64,000 bases of DNA from Paralvinella palmiformis (lineage: Eukaryota > Annelida > Polychaeta > Terebellida > Alvinellidae), in assembly GCA_025642065.1 (NCBI GenBank), contig JAODUP010000162.1, forward strand, positions 457,501-521,500. The letters run 5' to 3'. Under the pieces are notes generated by a model, which saw only the letters and a program-made list of their open reading frames with translations, did not search any database and had not been told where the DNA came from. Of this stretch, positions 10,887-22,282 are shown one piece after another (position 1 is the first letter of the stretch; each line of letters opens with the position of its first letter). Made by a program: the position numbers and the translations under genes.

Positions 10887-11760
10887 AGGGGTGTCACGTA
10901 ACGAAGTAAAAATACTTCCTTACTCTACTTGAGTCGGGTTTTTTTTTCTTCTTCATATAACTGGGAGTAACGAAGTGAGATTTCCATTAACTACTTTTAC
11001 TTGTAACGGAGTAGTTTTATTTGCGACAACGCTACTTTATACTTCGTCGCTTATTTGGTCATAACATAGGCTAGGATTTAAGAGAAAATCGATACAGTTG
11101 CTGCAAATTATCATTATAAGTTGTCACCAACTTGTGATTCTTAGGTGAATTTAAGGTAAACAAATATATTTTAGTATGTTGTGGTATTGAAAGGAGTTTT
11201 CTAAGAATGCTAATATTTGGCATACATGTTTCAGCTGAAGCTCACCGATAATCAAGACTCGTTATAGTTTTCCCAATCTATTTTTGAAGGCTCACTTTGT
11301 TGTACATTGTTTCAGCTGAAGCCAACTGTTTTCTAAAATTCACCTCAATTAAATTTATAATTTAACTTTGAGAATCAGCTTTTGCTGAAGGTGAACAAGG
11401 GCTTTGTTCGGTTAACTGAAGGCGGGATCACATCCGCGCGTCTGTGGACGTGACGAACTTAAGGTGGCAGCACCTGTCTGTGGACGTGACGAACTTAAGG
11501 TGGCAGCACCTGTCTGTGGACGTGACGAACTTAAGGTGGCAGCACCTGTCTGTGAACGCAGTGAATTTTGTTCACTTTTGTGCAGTGTATTTGATTATCA
11601 TATTTTGTGCTACAATGAATTTTATCTTCTACTTTTACTTCTACAATTTTAACTTCAATTAATTTACTTTTTTTCTTTTACTCAAGTAGTCTTAATGGGG
11701 GGGAGGGGGGGGCTTACTTTTACTTCTACTCGAGTACAAAATAAAAGTAGTTCGGTCATC
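10887..11760. mobile_element. Possible non-autonomous hAT-like element
   Basis: The left end reads GGGGTGTCACGTAACGAAGT and continues with CTACTTGAGT; the right end, read on the minus strand, gives GGGGATGACCGAACTACTTT and CTACTCGAGT-like wording. These are imperfect terminal inverted repeats built from GTAACGAAGTA/ACTTTTACTT words familiar from animal hAT elements. No clear 8-bp target duplication is visible and there is no transposase frame. It contains the 36-bp triplicate at 11440. Confidence 0.4.
11440..11557. repeat. 36-bp tandem repeat, 3 copies plus partial
   Basis: Units start at 11440, 11476 and 11512 and begin GTCTGTGGACGTGACGAACT; the three full units are identical. A fourth, diverged start follows at 11548. 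The period is divisible by three, which keeps short frames open through it. Confidence 0.95.
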
Positions 11761-12403
11761 CCCGTCAAAGCCTAACCACTTTACATGTCGAGTAGAAGAC
11801 TCCAAGATCCCTCAGTCCGTAAAGTGTCGCGACACGGATACTGAGGAGATGCCTCGGCGGCGAGTTATCACCCAGAAACTAGGTCATATTAGTGGATCAA
11901 CTGCTTCCAAACCCGCAGATACACTCGTAACATATGTCGCTATCGTCAGGTTGCTGGAAACAGTCCAGTCAACCCACAGACATTTTACTTTTCATTTAGC
12001 TGCACACCCCCCCCCCTCCCAAAATAACCCCAACCGTATAAATTTTATTTCTCATTTCCCCAATTCGTATTTTTTTTTACAATTCGTTTATGTCCTAGTG
12101 GGTATTTGGCACCGGTGGGAGAGTTTTTGTCCAGGTTTTTTACCGGGTTAATTGCCCGGGGGTATATGTCCTGGGGGGGGGGGGTATGTCCTGATAGGTG
12201 TTTAGGATTATATGCCAATTAAGATTCGCAGAGCATCTCTCTCATATATGCCACAATATCTCAATATTAATAGCAGAAAAATCTTTATATGCCGTAGACG
12301 CGGAGGGAAAAAAAATTACATGCTCCTGAAAGTGTAAATAGAAATACCCACTCAGAGAGTTTTCCTATCTGTGAGTTCATATTATACTATAATCGTCTGT
12401 GTC
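11761..12403. other. Gene-free stretch
   Basis: Contains several C or G homopolymer runs (for example near 12007, 12172 and 12403). A 100-codon plus frame at 11849-12151 has no family signature and crosses a low-complexity run, so I see no gene. Confidence 0.5.
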
Positions 12404-12480
12404 CCCCCCCCTGTGCTAGGTACCCCACTGAGCTCGATTTTCTTCGAGGATATTTTGGCGCAATAGAAGTTTATTATTAA
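12404..12480 (+). mobile_element. LINE 3' tail fragment (same family as 28410 LINE)
   Basis: CTGTGCTAGGTACCCCACTG, then GAGGATATTTTGGCGC and ATAGAAGTTTATTATTA match, in order, the 3' tail of the LINE ending at 29013. Only the extreme 3' end is present. A second tail-like piece with AATAAACTCAATCAATCAA follows at about 12585-12635. Confidence 0.6.
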
Positions 12481-12711
12481 GACTGTCGATCTATTTATTA
12501 TACAATGGAAATAAGTGTTTTTGCCTTTTTGTGTTATCCTCGGAATTTCTTATATACCTAATGTTACAATATTCTATTCTATGTATTGTATTTTTATGTG
12601 CATGAATTCTGAATAAACTCAATCAATCAATTTTACAGCGGATCATCAGAGATCTCTGTGTATCGTTCAAAGATGGTAAGGCAATAATTTTGATGTTTCA
12701 GAAACTGTATA

Positions 12712-12909
12712 TAGGTAGTCGTCGACGTAACCGACCTTGATTGGTTACGACCTTGACCTGTCGTAAGTCGATCTGGTCGTAAGTCGGCCTATGTTATAAT
12801 TAATTACCTTACGTACATTAGACCGTGTAATTATATTATAATCATGTTTAAGTCGGTCGTAAAGTTGAACGGTCGTAAGTTGGCTAGGTCGTAAGTCGAC
12901 GATTACCTG
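12712..12909. mobile_element. Mariner-type MITE, 198 bp
   Basis: Terminal inverted repeats: left TAGGTAGTCGTCGACGTAAC, right (minus strand) CAGGTAATCGTCGACTTACG. The element is flanked by the dinucleotide TA at 12710-12711 and 12910-12911, the target duplication of Tc1/mariner elements. Internal GGTCGTAAGTCG words repeat toward both ends. It is too short to code for a transposase. Confidence 0.75.
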
Positions 12910-13683
12910 TAAATAATTTTCTTTGGAAGAAACGAGACTTTGTTGAACATAATTAACCTAGGAGCTGATGACCAATTAATTAAGATTAGTCCAATATGTT
13001 ATTTAGAGTGTCTGCTCTCGTTAATGCGATGGAACTTGTACTTGCGTAGGTGAATGCAGATAAACGGTCCTGTACTTGACTGCGAACTCTCCGTGTGCGT
13101 GCGTGCGTGCGTGCGTGCGTGCGTGTGAATTAACAGTAGGTGAAAAGGCCCTGGCACGTAGAAGCGTTCATTAATGTGTACGCCTGCCTATATCAGTGCG
13201 TGCGTGTTTGTTTGCGCGTAGGTGTGCGCGCGTGCGTTCGTGTATCAGTCGGCGTTAGCAGTAGGCGAAAAGATGCCAACACAGAGAATCAGAAATGGAC
13301 AACATCTGGACGATTCATCAGGGGTAAGAACTCAGAAGTAAGTCAGACTGAGGCAAGTCATTTTCTTTCCATTAACCAACACCAAGAAGCAATAACGTCC
13401 TATATATCATAATAATAATGCTAATAATAATAATAATAATTAAAACTTACATATCACCGGCCACATTCTTTATGAAATGATACAGTTTATATTTAATCAT
13501 TATCAATGGCTAATTCTGTCTCTGTTCTTTACACGTGACCAGTCTCGTATCAAACATAACAATGCTCCGATTGTTTCTCTCAGGGTTTTTTTCTGACCTG
13601 TACATATTTATCGTCTCGACCGAATTCCGTGAAATAAAACTTCGCACGAAGCGTTCTGAGTACAGAACACACGATGCTGAATG

Positions 13684-13858
13684 CAGTCGGTTCCCAGTAA
13701 ACCGGGTCTCGGTTAACCGGAAATTCAATTAACCGGATCACATATAGGCGTCACCCTATAATATTGCCTCAGAAGTACACAAAGCTTCGTTTATCCGAAT
13801 AGTCGAACAACCGACATTGGGTTTGTCCGATAACGAACCGCTCAATTGAGTTCGGCTG
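13684..13858. mobile_element. Pogo/Tigger-like MITE
   Basis: The left end CAGTCGGTTCCCAGTAAACC and the right end read in reverse, CAGCCGAACTCAATTGAGCG, form an imperfect inverted repeat with the CAGTCG start seen in pogo/Tigger elements, and GGTTAACCGG/TTATCCGA words recur inside. The right flank is TA; the left flank is TG, probably a decayed TA. There is no coding capacity. Confidence 0.5.
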
Positions 13859-13901
<43 letters not shown>

Positions 13902-13926
13902 CACAACAAAGAACACAGGTTATCCG

Positions 13927-15249
13927 TTATTGTAATGACTTCATCGGTTTGCCAGGAAGTCCGAAGCTCCTGACGGTGCTGGCGGATGCTGACGTAGGAG
14001 ACCGTTTGGTGGCGCTGTTTGTCCGCTGTTTGTAGTTTACAAATCGGGATTTCGCAGATCTCGATTTCGTCGTCCTAACGCCCGGGTTCGGCCTGATGAC
14101 GTCTTCCTCGTTCTCTTCCGGAATGAAATCGCTGATCTCGCGTCTGGACACCTCCAGCGGCGATGGCTGGGGCGGGACGCGCGGCAAATCCAGGACCGGT
14201 AGGTTCCTGTCGTTAAAGTACGACGACTGCGAACTGTTACTCCGGCTCGTTCTGGATCCAGATCCAGAAGGGTCTCGTCTGGGGGTGGCGCCCGGTCGCG
14301 GCTCCGCCTTCACGTAGTAGTAGGAGGGCAGCGTTTGTTTTTGCGGATTTCCGAACAAAATTTCAATAGAAATCGGCGAAGTTGCCCTCTCCACGACGCC
14401 GAAGGTCACCTTGGGACACCTCCTGAGCGCCCCCTCGAAAGGGTCGCTTTCGTAGATGAACCGCGCCGACATGAGGCCACCGACTCCGGAGAATATCCCC
14501 GATGCGCCGCTAGGCGTCCACCTCCCGCATGCGCAGTCGTATTTGATCCTACCGTCCTCGTCTCTGGATCGTAGAGTGGTATAATGCCTCACGGCGCCTG
14601 TGCCGTCGTTCGCCGAAGAGCATTTCGAGCGGAAACGAGCACGTTCCGATGATTGCCGATTAGAGCCGAACCTTCTCGAAGACGAACGAACCCCGTTGTA
14701 CCCGTCGACCGGACGCCGTACCACCGATGAGTTGCTGAGTTCCGGATCGCCCGATCGAGGACTGATGGAGGAGTATTCGTGCGGACTCGGCAAGTGATCG
14801 TTGGTGTACTTACCACTTACTCCCGTGAGCCTTCCACCGGATCCAGAGATTGCCGTTCCTCGTTCCGTTCCTCGTTCCTGTCCACCTACAATCGATTCCG
14901 GATACTCGCGATAAGCTGTCCGCGGACTTTCGTCGTCCACTTTTATTCCCGGTTCGGTTCCACGTCCCTTCCTCGACCCGTTATTTAACTGGTAACTCCA
15001 TCCATTCCCGAAACGTTTTTCCGACGAATCTTCACGACTTACGACGCTTTGCGGCGAACGAGTCCCGCAACGCTGTCCGTAACCATTGACGACGTTCTCA
15101 TCGTCGGAGTGCGCCACCTGTCGGCGAACCAGTTCCGTATCCTCGTCGTTCGTTGGGGCGCCTTCATCGGTGGCTTCGGCGCGAACGAATCCTTCGCCAA
15201 CTTCGTCTGGAGAACGAAACCCGATCCCGTGGACGCTGCGTGTATCCAT
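13927..15249 (-). CDS. Orphan 440-aa Ser/Arg/Gly-rich protein
   Basis: A single uninterrupted frame of 440 codons. An in-frame TAA lies four codons upstream of the first ATG, and the ATG has G at -3 and +4, so the start is well defined unless an exon is spliced in. I do not recognise a family. Residues 1-230 and 320-440 look disordered (Ser, Arg, Gly, Pro, acidic). About residues 232-320 look more ordered and contain the words YDCACGRW, GVGGLMSARFIYESDPFEG and SYYYVKAEPRPG. The frame lies in a GC- and CpG-rich island quite unlike the AT-rich flanks, and a TATA box plus CRE sit about 540 bp upstream on the same strand. A GC-rich region can keep frames open by chance and shorter plus-strand frames overlap it, so I treat this as a probable but unproven gene; it may be one exon of a longer one. 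Confidence 0.6.
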   Translation of the reverse strand: MDTRSVHGIGFRSPDEVGEGFVRAEATDEGAPTNDEDTELVRRQVAHSDDENVVNGYGQRCGTRSPQSVVSREDSSEKRFGNGWSYQLNNGSRKGRGTEPGIKVDDESPRTAYREYPESIVGGQERGTERGTAISGSGGRLTGVSGKYTNDHLPSPHEYSSISPRSGDPELSNSSVVRRPVDGYNGVRSSSRRFGSNRQSSERARFRSKCSSANDGTGAVRHYTTLRSRDEDGRIKYDCACGRWTPSGASGIFSGVGGLMSARFIYESDPFEGALRRCPKVTFGVVERATSPISIEILFGNPQKQTLPSYYYVKAEPRPGATPRRDPSGSGSRTSRSNSSQSSYFNDRNLPVLDLPRVPPQPSPLEVSRREISDFIPEENEEDVIRPNPGVRTTKSRSAKSRFVNYKQRTNSATKRSPTSASASTVRSFGLPGKPMKSLQ

Positions 15250-15759
15250 ATCCGCGGATTAAGAACGCCCCCTACACCTCGCCTCGCGGCGGATCATGGT
15301 CGACCTGGATCGCGTGTCTAAGTCTTAACCGAACTTACTCGACGTCCGGGGCTAGTAACGCCACCGATGATCGATCGCCAAACCGATATCGATCGCCTGA
15401 TCGGCGGCAACCAATCGATCGCAGCGCGATAAATTGTTATTTTAACGCCCCCTAGTGGTCGAGGTCGGTTAATTAAAAGCGAATCGGCATGTCCTCGCTC
15501 CGCGAATTAGTCCTTGGCCAGCGATAAGCGAGCGAGATCTCTTCTCCAAGAGCTGACGTCGAAACAGCACGTCTCATTCCGGATATTGGCCAGCTGCTAT
15601 CCGGGATTCCTGACAGTCCTCGCGTGCTTGCGTAAACAGAGGCGTGGAGTCCCGTCTCGCTGGGGCTGGGGAGGGGGGTGAGGGGGGGGGCGCGTGGGGG
15701 TGGTGGCCGGTGTCTATATCATCTAACAAATTTATCTCCAAGATCCGTAAAAGTATGCA

Positions 15760-15845
15760 AACAATGGACTAACTAATCGAACGTGGCCTCTTATATACGA
15801 CTTGGTGAACTGTCGCCGCTCTCGGCACGCCGGTGCGTGACGTCA
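15760..15845 (-). promoter_or_regulatory. Candidate core promoter of the 440-aa ORF: TATA box + CRE
   Basis: On the minus strand TATATAAG (plus coordinates 15790-15797) lies 40 bp downstream of a perfect palindromic CRE TGACGTCA (15838-15845). A start site about 25-30 bp past the TATA box would fall near 15760 and give a leader of roughly 510 bases before the ATG at 15249. Spacing and order fit a CREB-responsive TATA promoter. The function is inferred from motifs only. Confidence 0.5.
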
Positions 15846-15899
15846 CGCGGCGAACGGCACGCCACCTATCGGATACTTCAGCGATCGTAATAGAAACTT

Positions 15900-16216
15900 G
15901 AACAAACACACTCCACGTCGGCGAAGTTTGGCCTTCTCACGGTTAGATATAGCCGGCCTAATCCCGAGCTATCGATTACGGCGTGCGTGCTTGCTTGCTT
16001 GCGTGCGTGCGTCCGTGCGTGCGTTAAAAGTTTATAAAATGGTACTGGAACAGAGAATTACGAATGGTGACTTTAACATATATATATGAGTAATCAGGGG
16101 ATTTCTATCCGTATAAATTTTTCATTCTGTTACGTGTAATGAATGTTTCCAATCCTTTCGTGCTTGCATGTGTGAATGATTGTGAGTGTGTGTCTGTGTG
16201 TCTATGTGTGTCTGCT

Positions 16217-16264
<48 letters not shown>

Positions 16265-16815
16265 TGTATATATGTGCGTGCGTGCGTGCGTGCGTGAATG
16301 TTTGTGTGGCTGTGTGGCCCTTGCTATTCCTAAAAACGACACCGTGTTTACACTTCGTGGACGGTAAACACTACCGCTCATCACATACAAGCCGATAGGG
16401 GGCGCGCTGAATGGAACATATAACAGACGGCTAAAGGAGTTTATCTTTGAGGATACAATTGCTTTAGAGAAAAGGAGATCCGCCTAAAAGTAGCCGGCGA
16501 AGTGAATTAAAATGATTAAATAGGTTGTTTACCAGCTGTCTTTGACGACGTACAAATAAATAACATGTGTATAGGCGTATGATATATGTATGTTAATGGT
16601 GAGTGAGTGAGTGAGTGAGTGAGTGAGTGAGTAAATTCAGAATACAAAAACGATATCCCGAATGTTGGAAGAATCCCGGATTATATCCCTGGATTCTCGA
16701 CAGTAAACAGCGAACAGGTCAAGTTCTACGGCATGTAGGCGTGTGTGTGTGTGTGTAAAGTGCCGATAGTTGCCTATATACCTCCTACCTGTATCTAGTA
16801 ACCTGATAGCGTGAT

Positions 16816-16854
<39 letters not shown>

Positions 16855-17089
16855 CTTAGCCATTATCTCCTATTCGTACTAGGGTCAAAAGGCGACACAT
16901 ACCACTTGAATGGAGCACTTCAAACACGTGCTAAGTAAATTGGGAAACAATCGATATACAGATTGTTTTACCTATATAATCACCGGTTAAACACACACAC
17001 ACACATACACACACACACACACTCATTCACTCACTCAATCACTCATAAGTTATGATTACCTGTGCCAGTGCCTTATCCCATGCTGATAA

Positions 17090-17152
<63 letters not shown>

Positions 17153-17250
17153 TATATATATACACACACACACACACTCATTCACTCAATCACTCATAAT
17201 TTGTGATTACCTGTGCCAGTGCCTTATCCCATATTGATAGGACACACACA

Positions 17251-17310
<60 letters not shown>

Positions 17311-18012
17311 GAGAGAGAGAGGTTGGAGTACTTTTACCATGTTTATATAACAAGTAGACCCCCCCTCGAAGTGTTCTTCCATTAAGGTTTAGGTGCAATA
17401 CAGTCTAACATGGTAAAAGGGGGAAGATGTATTTTACACTAAAACCTTTATTATATGGCTTATAGTTCCCGATCTGGATATGTAAAGTCCATACTCAGGA
17501 CTAAACTCCCAGATGAAATGTCCAGAGATGCATTTTTTCTTAAGAGAGTTGACCCATTGCCAGCCATATATCTCTGATGTGGCCAGCACCGAATATAACG
17601 AAACTATTCATTCAATTTATTTGTGATTCATGATTCTCTGTAATAAAGCCTCTTAACATACCTCACACATACACACATTCCTGTAGAGATATATGCTGGG
17701 AACGTGTAACAATCAGAATTTAAAAAGTAAGAGAAAAAAAAGTTTTTTTGTTTAAACAAAGTAGATTTTCATCGGAAAACATATTTATACCCCCATTAAA
17801 GTACGTTTTAAAAAACGTTTCTGGTTATTTATATAATGCCGGTTAGACGAGTTTTACTGTAGTCCCAATTTAACGGAAGCCCGATCGAGCATACATCTAT
17901 ATGGAGTCTCCGCTGGGGACATGGTGTTGATTTTGTCAGTCAATGTCAGTGTACACATGTGAAGTGTAAACCCACTGGATGGGATCAATGTCTAGAGTTT
18001 ATATCGACCGTT

Positions 18013-18083
<71 letters not shown>

Positions 18084-18695
18084 CAATGAGGTGGGGGGAT
18101 TTATCCATTGTCTCGCGTACAGAAGCTTAAAGAATGGCGCCCTAGCGACGACAAAGGCTCCAACCTAAAGCCTCTCGTAAATTCCGAATGTCGAAAATCA
18201 ATTTCGCCGCCGAAACTTGATAATTGGGGTAATGTAATGGAAGCAGGAGACTTAGAATTACTGCCTCAGCGGGATATGGACAACCCGTAGGGAGTATTAT
18301 ATAACGGGTCAGTCTAGAGTAAGTTGTGGGTAAAGCTGCACTCACAGAGCAAAAGGTGACTTCAATTTGCTGAAGGCTTACTGATATAATACCGAGTTAA
18401 GGTTTGTTGAATATGGATCGGGCTTCACTTTTTTGCGGGTCTCTCTCTCTCTCTCTCTCTGGGTGTGTGTGTATGCGTGTGTGTGCGTGGGAATTCTTTA
18501 ACAATGGGCGAAAAGGCAGTGACACCCATAATAATAACTTTAATACAACTTATGCATGAATCATTAGGGCCCTAAATATACAGTAGCGACTGTTCGTGCT
18601 AAGAATTATTAGGTATCAACAATTCACATATACCCCCCTCTCTGTGTGCGTATGTATGTCTCTCTCTTTCTCTATATCTCTCTCTCTCCCTCTCT

Positions 18696-18727
<32 letters not shown>

Positions 18728-19195
18728 CAGATCTATTGGCTCCTGTGGCATTTTCCTCTTGAGAACACTCCAATGAGGTATTATTACCCTCTCCTGTATC
18801 TTGCTAACTTATTGAATTCCTGCCTGTAATTCAATTTAATTCAATTCAGTTCAATCTCGATCGAATAAAATAACAGAATATACATAACAACATTGGCCAT
18901 CTTTATTTACAACATGCAGAATACGTAGAAAGACCAGATCACAACACAACACGGTATCGCTGATACTGATCCATCATGCTGTGTGATCATTGTCTCAGTT
19001 CGGGGTTTTAACCAACTGTAAAGTGTAATTAGCATGATCACCTCTTGGATAAAATAAGGACATTATCTAGTTCTGTGGGATGTTTCCTCTGAACAGCTTC
19101 CTTCTTCGTGGAATAATCGTATATCTCGGGTATAAACAACGTCGAATAGGCACTCGCTCGCTCTCTCGCTCGCTCGCCCACTCACTGACTTTCTA
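15900..19195. other. Gene-free, microsatellite-rich stretch
   Basis: Holds (GTGC)n near 15983-16025, (CT)n then (GT)n at about 16217-16266, (TGAG)n near 16601-16632, (CT)n 16818-16850, (AC)n 17092-17150, (TA)n 17258-17295, (GT)n 18016-18082 and mixed TC/TG at 18660-18726. A short duplicated phrase ending TGCCAGTGCCTTATCCCAT occurs at about 17063 and 17213. No gene is supported; all longer frames run through these tracts. Confidence 0.7.
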
Positions 19196-19412
19196 ACTGA
19201 CTCTCTCACTAACTCGCTCATTGGCTCGCTCATTGACTGACTGACTGACTGACTGACTGACTGACTGACTGACTGCCTGACTCACTCACTCACTCACTCA
19301 CTCACTCACTCACTCACTCACTCACTCACTCACTCACTCACTCACTCACTCACTCACTCACTCACTCACTCACTCACTCACTCACTCACTCACTCACTCA
19401 CTCACTCACTCA
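19196..19412. repeat. Tetranucleotide array (CTGA)n then (CTCA)n
   Basis: About 9 CTGA units grade into more than 30 nearly pure CTCA units, preceded by a looser (CTCG)n zone from 19150. One array changing its repeat word in the middle suggests a point mutation that spread by slippage. Confidence 0.95.
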
Positions 19413-19437
19413 TATTCTTTCTCTCACACACACCATT

Positions 19438-19664
<227 letters not shown>

Positions 19665-19894
19665 AAATCTTTAAATAATTCATATATCATACAATTATAT
19701 CTTTAAATAAGTTATTACAATGAGAGGTAGACTTCCTGGGTAGCACTATTATATCTGTTTTGGAAGCTGATGATGATATTATGCTGTAAAAGTAACCCGA
19801 AACAAGTCTAGAACATCAACATATCTTCAATCATTCCACAAAAAGATAGCTATATTATACCCAAAAAATGTAGCGCATACATATTGAGCTCAAT

Positions 19895-20229
19895 GAGCTC
19901 CGGTAGCCTAGCGGTTAAGCACCCGGCACTTGGTCCCAACGGTCACAGGTTCGATTCCAGCAAGAGGTCGAAACTTTTCCAGGGATTAATTTCTCGGCTC
20001 ACAATATCGTGGGTGGCTGACCACGTTAAATGGCGCTGCCGTCTCCACTGAATTATTAAAAATAAAGGGAGATGTAAACACTCTGGCAGTGACCACCCAT
20101 ATTTCGGCTCCATCTTTCCGTACTGCTCCCCTGTGAGTGGTGGGGGGGGGGGTAGGTCTCAATCACTACAACATAGAGGCTGTGCCGAATAAGCGACAGC
20201 CTGGGGATTCTCCCCGAACAACAAAACAA
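19895..20229 (+). mobile_element. SINE-1, full length
   Basis: Head GAGCTCCGGTAGCCTAGCGG carries box A wording (GCCTAGCGGTTAAGC), followed by box B GGTTCGATTCC, then the constant phrase AGGTCGAAACTTTTCCAGGG. The 3' end is CCCCGAACAACAAAAC preceded by GAGGCTGTGCCGAATAAGCG. The body is common to the copies at 21270, 22801, 30362 and 47974. Confidence 0.9.
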
Positions 20230-20963
20230 GCAAAGCAAGCTTACATAATGAAGCACTTGGGGCAAACCTTCTAGAGGAAACTATGTCTTTGATAACAACA
20301 ACAACAACGACAATTTTTTTTAAATAATAATAGCCGAAATGAGGGTTATATTACTTGGCTTGGCCACCTCAAATGAGAGTGTAGCACGTGGTCTGTAATT
20401 TACTTCTTCACCGCGGGGGCTAGTTATAAACAAATTTATAATTTACAATAGATGGCATATTCGCGGGGGAAAACCTTCCCTGGGTGGAAACCTCCGACTT
20501 CGCCGCACAGTACGGTCTGATATTTCTGGCCCCGCAGCCGCACCGCCGCCGTACAGTTACTTACTATCCATGCCCGTGTCCGCAGCGCCACATTCTAGTG
20601 ATAGCCTCGCAACAGCCCAACAAAAACAGATATTATGTAACCAATCAAAGGCTTTAGCTTAACCAATAACATGGAGCTATGTTAATCTAGCTGGCCAACT
20701 TTCCAGTAATTGCCCCTGCGTGTCCCTCCTCAGTGACCCTAATTAGTGTAATCAAGTACCCTACCTGCTACAAGATATCTTTGTTGAGACTGCGGGCCTG
20801 AAACAAAAAAACAAAAAAACTAGGTACTGACCCGACCCGCAAGATTTGCCATTATTCTGGCATTATTCCGCCGCCCCCGCCCGACCCCGCGTGTTGCGGG
20901 CCACTGCGGTCAGGGCGGCGCTGGGGGGAAATGTCTAAGTTTTACTGGTCAAACGTGACAAAT
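20230..20963. other. Gene-free stretch, partly GC-rich
   Basis: From about 20410 to 20930 the sequence becomes richer in CpG (for example CCGCAGCCGCACCGCCGCCG near 20530-20550), then leads into the motif cluster at 20964. No open frame of note. Confidence 0.4.
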
Positions 20964-21010
20964 CACCGGAAGCGGAAACCGAAGATAGACACGTGTTTGG
21001 AAAGATGGCG
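20964..21010 (+). promoter_or_regulatory. Orphan promoter-like cluster: ETS, E-box, YY1
   Basis: ACCGGAAGCGGAA (tandem ETS-type cores) at about 20965-20977, a palindromic E-box CACGTG at 20990-20995 and AAGATGGCG (YY1-like, reading plus) at 21002-21010. This set is typical of TATA-less housekeeping promoters. No gene follows on the plus strand within view; the nearest plus-strand features are SINEs. Confidence 0.35.
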
Positions 21011-21269
21011 TAAACAATGTTTTCCTAACAATGAGGTATCAGACCATAACCCTAAAGCTAAGCTATATGAATCAAAGCTACGTTCGGCCGATTGACCGCT
21101 AAATGGGCGTTAAGTAGGTCACGCGAAAGATTACTTACTAACATCCCTCACGTATAGCCAGGCCTGGGCTTGAATGCAAATGCTCGAAGTCTGTGGCCAA
21201 CTGCGCCACTAGTTGGGCCAGGTAAGCACGCCGCGTATAGGGCAAGGTACCAACTGATCTGATCTAAGT

Positions 21270-21599
21270 GAGCTCCGTTGTTGCCAACGGTCGCAGGTTC
21301 GAACCCCGTAAGAGGTCGAAACTTTTCCAGGGATTAATTTCTCGGCTCACTACATCGTGGGTGGCTGACCACGTTAAATGGCGATGCCGTCTCCTCTGAA
21401 TTATTTAAAATAAAGGGGGACGTTAAAAACCCCTGAGGACGTAAAACACTCTGGCAGTGACCACCCTCAGGGTATTTCGGCTCCATCTTTCCGTATTGCT
21501 CCCCTGTGAGTGGTGGGGGAGGAGGTTTCTCAACCACTCCAACATAGAGGCTGTGCTGATTAAGCGACAGCCTGGGGATTCTCCCCGAACAACAAAACC
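21270..21599 (+). mobile_element. SINE-1 with deleted box A
   Basis: The head reads GAGCTCCGTTGTTGCCAACG: the stretch holding box A is missing while box B (GGTTCGAACCCC) and the whole body and 3' end remain. Such a copy could not start polymerase III transcription normally, so the deletion probably came after insertion. Confidence 0.88.
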
Positions 21600-22245
21600 A
21601 AAACCAATCTGGCGAAAATATCAGTCATAAAACATGCGCAGCGGGCATATTGCCGAAACAACGCACACGGCGGCAGATAAAGTTCCTACTTTAAATCGTT
21701 TTTCACGTCTGTCTGTTGAATGCGCTCATCGGCAGGAAGCAAACTTAACAGACCTTCATTTCGGGTTTTGCACAATCGACCTATAGCAACTTAATTGTAA
21801 GAACGTAAATTAGTATACAAAGCTGCAAATTTCCTTTGATATTTCAATTGCTTGATTCATAGTCGAACCAGCACAAAACCTGTGATAATTTTGTCCTATC
21901 ACCATTGTACACAAACATGTGACCATTGACCGACGTATAAAACAGGTCAATGCATGTGACGTTCATTTAGTTTTTTTTTAAAATTAATCTGCGGTTTTTA
22001 TCTAATCACCACAAAGGAAAACGACAACTCCCGCCAGCAGATAAACCTGTGACTTTCCGGTTTTTTTTATAGATGTTTTATTAATGCGGTGTCTAAATCC
22101 GTTTTTATTTGATTTATTAGCCAAATACGACATGACATACCACGAGTGGCTATTACATTACCGTTATTCAGGTCATTCTCTAAGGATGTAATATATTGGA
22201 GATAGCTGAGATGCTTTGAATATAATACGGGCTAGGTCTCGAATA

Positions 22246-22282
<37 letters not shown>

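Noticed and set aside
14096..15455. Plus-strand frames of 65-100 codons opposite the 440-aa ORF
   Set aside because: Shadows of a GC-rich minus-strand frame; shorter and without their own signals.
21334..21537. Frames beginning with Pro-rich EKPPPPPLTGEQ words (also at 8026, 20056, 22892, 30410, 48153)
   Set aside because: All are antisense translations of SINE-1 copies.
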